The notes under the pieces: generated by a model | Databases searched by the model: none | The model's input: the letters and a program-made list of their open reading frames with translations, nothing else | What the model was told of the DNA's origin: nothing | From: an uncultured Burkholderiales bacterium | GTDB taxonomy: Bacteria > Pseudomonadota > Gammaproteobacteria > Burkholderiales > Burkholderiaceae_C | Length of the DNA stretch: 6,934 nt | Direction: 5' to 3' | Assembly: GCA_903952885.1 (NCBI GenBank) | Contig: CAJBHE010000092.1 | Coordinates: 1-6,934, forward strand | Part shown: one piece after another, positions 5,243 through 6,934 of the stretch | How positions within the stretch are numbered: the first letter of the stretch is position 1 | How the letters are laid out: every line of letters begins with the position of its first letter | Made by a program: the position numbers and the translations under genes

Positions 5243-6280
5243 ATGATTCAACGCCAACGCTTTCTTAAAACGCTGCTGGCTGCAGCCATCTTGGCTGTGA
5301 ACTGTTTTGCCGCTGCCCAAACTTCGTCCCAAACCTCGCCCGTTACTTTGCTTAACGTATCTTACGACCCGACCCGCGAGCTGTACAGCGAGTTCAACAC
5401 GGCCTTTGCCAAACACTGGAAAGCACAAACAGGCCAAGACGTGACCATCAAACAGTCGCATGGTGGCTCTGGCAAACAAGCCCGCTCAGTCATCGACGGC
5501 ATCGACGCTGATGTGGTCGCCTTGGCCTTGGCAGGTGATATCGATGCGCTTTATAAAAACGGTGGCCTGATTCCACAAGATTGGCAAAAGCGCTTGCCTC
5601 ACAACTCGTCGCCTTACACATCCACCATCGTGTTGGTGGTGCGCCAAGGCAACCCCAAAGGCATCAAAGACTGGGACGACTTGGTCAAGCCCGGCATCAG
5701 CGTCATCACGCCCAACCCCAAAACATCGGGCGGCGCTCGTTGGAATTATTTGGCCGCTTGGGAGTTTGCCAAACGCAAATACGGCGGTCCAAAAGGTGAT
5801 GAAAGTAAAGCCAAAGAGTTTGTGAAAAAACTCTACGAGAACGTGCCTGTGCTCGACACCGGTGCTCGCGGCTCATCGGTCACGTTTGCGCAACGCAACC
5901 AAGGCGATGTGTTCATCTCGTGGGAAAACGAAGCGCACTTGCTGGAAAAAGAATTTGGCAACAAGGTGGACATCGTTTACCCATCCATCAGCATCTTGGC
6001 CGAGCCACCCGTTGCCTTGGTTGACAAAAACGTCGAACGCAAAGGCACACGCAAAGTGGCCGAGGCCTACCTGAACTACCTTTATACAGAGGAAGGCCAA
6101 GACATTGCGGGCAAAAACTTTTACCGCCCTATTTCTGCCAAAGCGCAAGCCAAGTATGTGAAGCAGCTGCCCAAGCTCAATCTGTTCACCTTAGAGAGCG
6201 CCTTTGGTAGCTGGGACAAAGTAGCCAAAGAGCACTTTGCCGATGGCGCGCAGTTCGATCAGATCTACCTCAAAAAATGA
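5243..6280 (+). CDS. sbp: Sulfate-binding periplasmic protein of an ABC transporter (Sbp)
   Basis: A 345-residue periplasmic solute-binding protein that delivers sulfate to a CysTWA-type importer. The N-terminus is a Sec signal with probable cut near AAA|Q (about 23-26). Family marks in order: LLNVSYDPTRELY (36-48), QSHGGSGKQAR (71-81), DADVVALALAGDIDAL (88-103), SPYTSTIVLVVRQGNPKGIKD (positions 123-143), VITPNPKTSGGARWNYLAAW (positions 154-173) with the SGG (162-164) that binds the anion through main-chain amides and the serine hydroxyl, DTGARGSSVTF (205-215) and FISWENEA (224-231). These match E. coli Sbp, as I remember it, more closely than CysP. The start at 5243 is chosen for its ribosome binding site AAGGGA (5231-5236) and because the signal peptide begins there; an in-frame TTG at 5216 would add nine poorly fitting residues. 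It lies 113 bases after soxZ, with its own leader hairpin. Confidence 0.94.
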   Translation: MIQRQRFLKTLLAAAILAVNCFAAAQTSSQTSPVTLLNVSYDPTRELYSEFNTAFAKHWKAQTGQDVTIKQSHGGSGKQARSVIDGIDADVVALALAGDIDALYKNGGLIPQDWQKRLPHNSSPYTSTIVLVVRQGNPKGIKDWDDLVKPGISVITPNPKTSGGARWNYLAAWEFAKRKYGGPKGDESKAKEFVKKLYENVPVLDTGARGSSVTFAQRNQGDVFISWENEAHLLEKEFGNKVDIVYPSISILAEPPVALVDKNVERKGTRKVAEAYLNYLYTEEGQDIAGKNFYRPISAKAQAKYVKQLPKLNLFTLESAFGSWDKVAKEHFADGAQFDQIYLKK

Positions 6281-6394
6281 GGAGCTTTTCTATATATAGA
6301 TGCGTTATTTACTAACAAATAAACAGTCGTTTGAAAAGTGTTTGATGCAAACCACAATCGCGGTCATTTCTAAAGTTTTGGAGTTCCATACAGC
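6281..6394. promoter_or_regulatory. Intergenic region between the two solute-binding protein genes
   Basis: This 114-base AT-rich gap holds several small elements. CCTC (6268-6271) and GAGG (6279-6282) could make a 4-bp hairpin across the sbp stop, too weak to count as a terminator. TCTATATATAGA (6289-6300) is a perfect 12-bp palindrome. An 18-bp inverted repeat follows at 6305-6322. TTGAAA (6331-6336), 16 bases, then CACAAT (6353-6358) is a possible promoter for the second gene. GTTTG (6340-6344) and CAAAC (6348-6352) can pair. The ribosome binding site GGAG (6380-6383) is 11 bases from the next ATG. There is no strong terminator, so read-through from sbp is likely. Confidence 0.4.
6305..6322. 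promoter_or_regulatory. TTATTT-N6-AAATAA inverted repeat, candidate operator
   Basis: TTATTT (6305-6310) and AAATAA (6317-6322) are exact complements around a six-base centre, the kind of AT-rich dyad bound by LysR-type regulators; CysB would be the natural candidate in front of a sulfate-uptake gene. The right half TAACAAATAA (6313-6322) occurs again at 4275-4284, in front of the cytochrome/fccB operon. The identity of any regulator is inferred only. Confidence 0.4.
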
Positions 6395-6934
6395 ATGAAA
6401 AAATTCTTTCACACCACTTTGGCCGCAGCGTTGTTGGCAGTGAGCTCATTGGCCTCTGCCCAAACTTTGCTGAACGCGTCGTATGACGTGGCCCGCGAGT
6501 TTTACAAAGATTACAACCAAGCTTTTGTGGCCCATTACAAAAAGACCACAGGCAAAGATATCAAGATTGACCAAGCCCACGGCGGCTCTAGCGCCCAAGC
6601 ACGTGCAGTGAACGACGGCTTAGATGCCGACGTGGTCAGCATGAACACCACGACCGATATCGAGTTCTTGGCAACCAATGGCGTGGTCGCCAAAGACTGG
6701 GCGAAGAGGTTCCCTAACAACGCATCGCCCACCACCTCGACCATGTTATTTCTCACCCGTAATGGCAACCCCAAGGGCATCAAAGATTGGGATGACCTGA
6801 CCAAGCCTGGTGTGCAAGTCATCATCGTCAACCCAAAAACCGGTGGCAATGGCCGTATGGCGTATTTGGCTGCTTGGGCCTATGCCCGCAAAAAAGGACA
6901 GACCGATGCACAAGCCGCCGAGTTTGTAGCCAAA
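6395..6934 (+). CDS. Second sulfate/thiosulfate ABC transporter substrate-binding protein (5' part; runs off the window)
   Basis: The first 180 residues of a paralogue of the preceding protein, with the rest cut off by the window edge. A Sec signal ends with ASA|Q (20-23). It shares LLN-SYD-RE near the mature N-terminus, HGGSSAQAR (62-70), DADVV (77-81) and GNPKGIKDWDDL (124-135), and by eye about half of its residues equal those of the first copy. It differs at the anion-binding loop: NPKTGGNGRMAYLAAW (146-161) where the first copy has NPKTSGGARWNYLAAW. Other local features (VSMNTTTDIEFL, SPTTSTMLFL) resemble E. coli CysP, as I remember it, more than Sbp, so thiosulfate or a broader range of anions is possible. 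No symbol is given for that reason. ATG at 6395 has GGAG at 6380-6383. Permease and ATPase genes (cysT, cysW, cysA) probably follow outside the window. Confidence 0.92.
   Translation, partial: MKKFFHTTLAAALLAVSSLASAQTLLNASYDVAREFYKDYNQAFVAHYKKTTGKDIKIDQAHGGSSAQARAVNDGLDADVVSMNTTTDIEFLATNGVVAKDWAKRFPNNASPTTSTMLFLTRNGNPKGIKDWDDLTKPGVQVIIVNPKTGGNGRMAYLAAWAYARKKGQTDAQAAEFVAK

Noticed and set aside
6268..6290. CCTC/GAGG hairpin followed by CTTTTC as a terminator after sbp
   Set aside because: Only four base pairs with a 7-base A-rich loop and no real U-run; too weak to call.
6340..6352. GTTTG-ATG-CAAAC hairpin ahead of the second binding protein gene
   Set aside because: Five pairs around a three-base loop, far from the ribosome binding site; a chance match is likely, so it is mentioned only within the intergenic entry.
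6535..6849. Open frame of 104 codons on the minus strand inside the second binding protein gene
   Set aside because: It is antisense to an in-frame family member with signal peptide and motifs; no independent support.

Overview
The window looks like a piece of a betaproteobacterial chromosome, most likely Burkholderiales in or near the Comamonadaceae (a Limnohabitans/Rhodoferax-like freshwater lineage). This rests on protein character, GC content that looks like the mid-50s by eye, and the order pyrB - inactive dihydroorotase homologue - plsC, which I associate with that group. It is an inference from gene content and not a database match. No RNA gene, insertion sequence, CRISPR array or prophage part was seen, and the window is densely coding: no gap exceeds about 115 bases.

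Left part (1-2621, plus strand): the 3' end of pyrB (aspartate carbamoyltransferase), then a full-length dihydroorotase-like gene that has lost its metal ligands (pyrC'), then a short PlsC-type 1-acyl-glycerol-3-phosphate acyltransferase. The reading frames overlap by 4 and 1 bases, so the three are probably translated as a coupled unit.

Middle part (2618-5129): a sulfur-oxidation module. On the minus strand lie a small monohaem cytochrome c and, 12 bases after it, a flavocytochrome c sulfide dehydrogenase flavoprotein subunit (FccB/SoxF type). The FccB gene ends tail to tail with plsC, the two stop codons sharing bases. Facing away across a 93-base intergenic region are soxY and soxZ, which form the carrier that holds sulfur intermediates on a C-terminal cysteine. 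None of soxA, X, B, C or D is present here. The FccAB-like pair would pass electrons from sulfide to cytochrome c in the periplasm, and SoxYZ would carry sulfane sulfur.

Right part (5130-6934, plus strand): two tandem periplasmic solute-binding proteins of the sulfate/thiosulfate ABC transporter family. The first is a canonical Sbp. The second runs off the window and has a different anion-binding loop, closer to CysP. The first is preceded by a potential RNA hairpin whose 3' arm contains the ribosome binding site. The second is preceded by an 18-bp AT-rich inverted repeat that could be an operator. The sulfur-oxidation and sulfur-uptake genes therefore sit side by side.

Most of the window consists of recognisable families. 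The points most worth a second look are the hairpin upstream of sbp, the SoxY C-terminus reading GGCGE instead of GGCGG, the two diverged binding proteins, and the possible Tat-lipoprotein signal on FccB.
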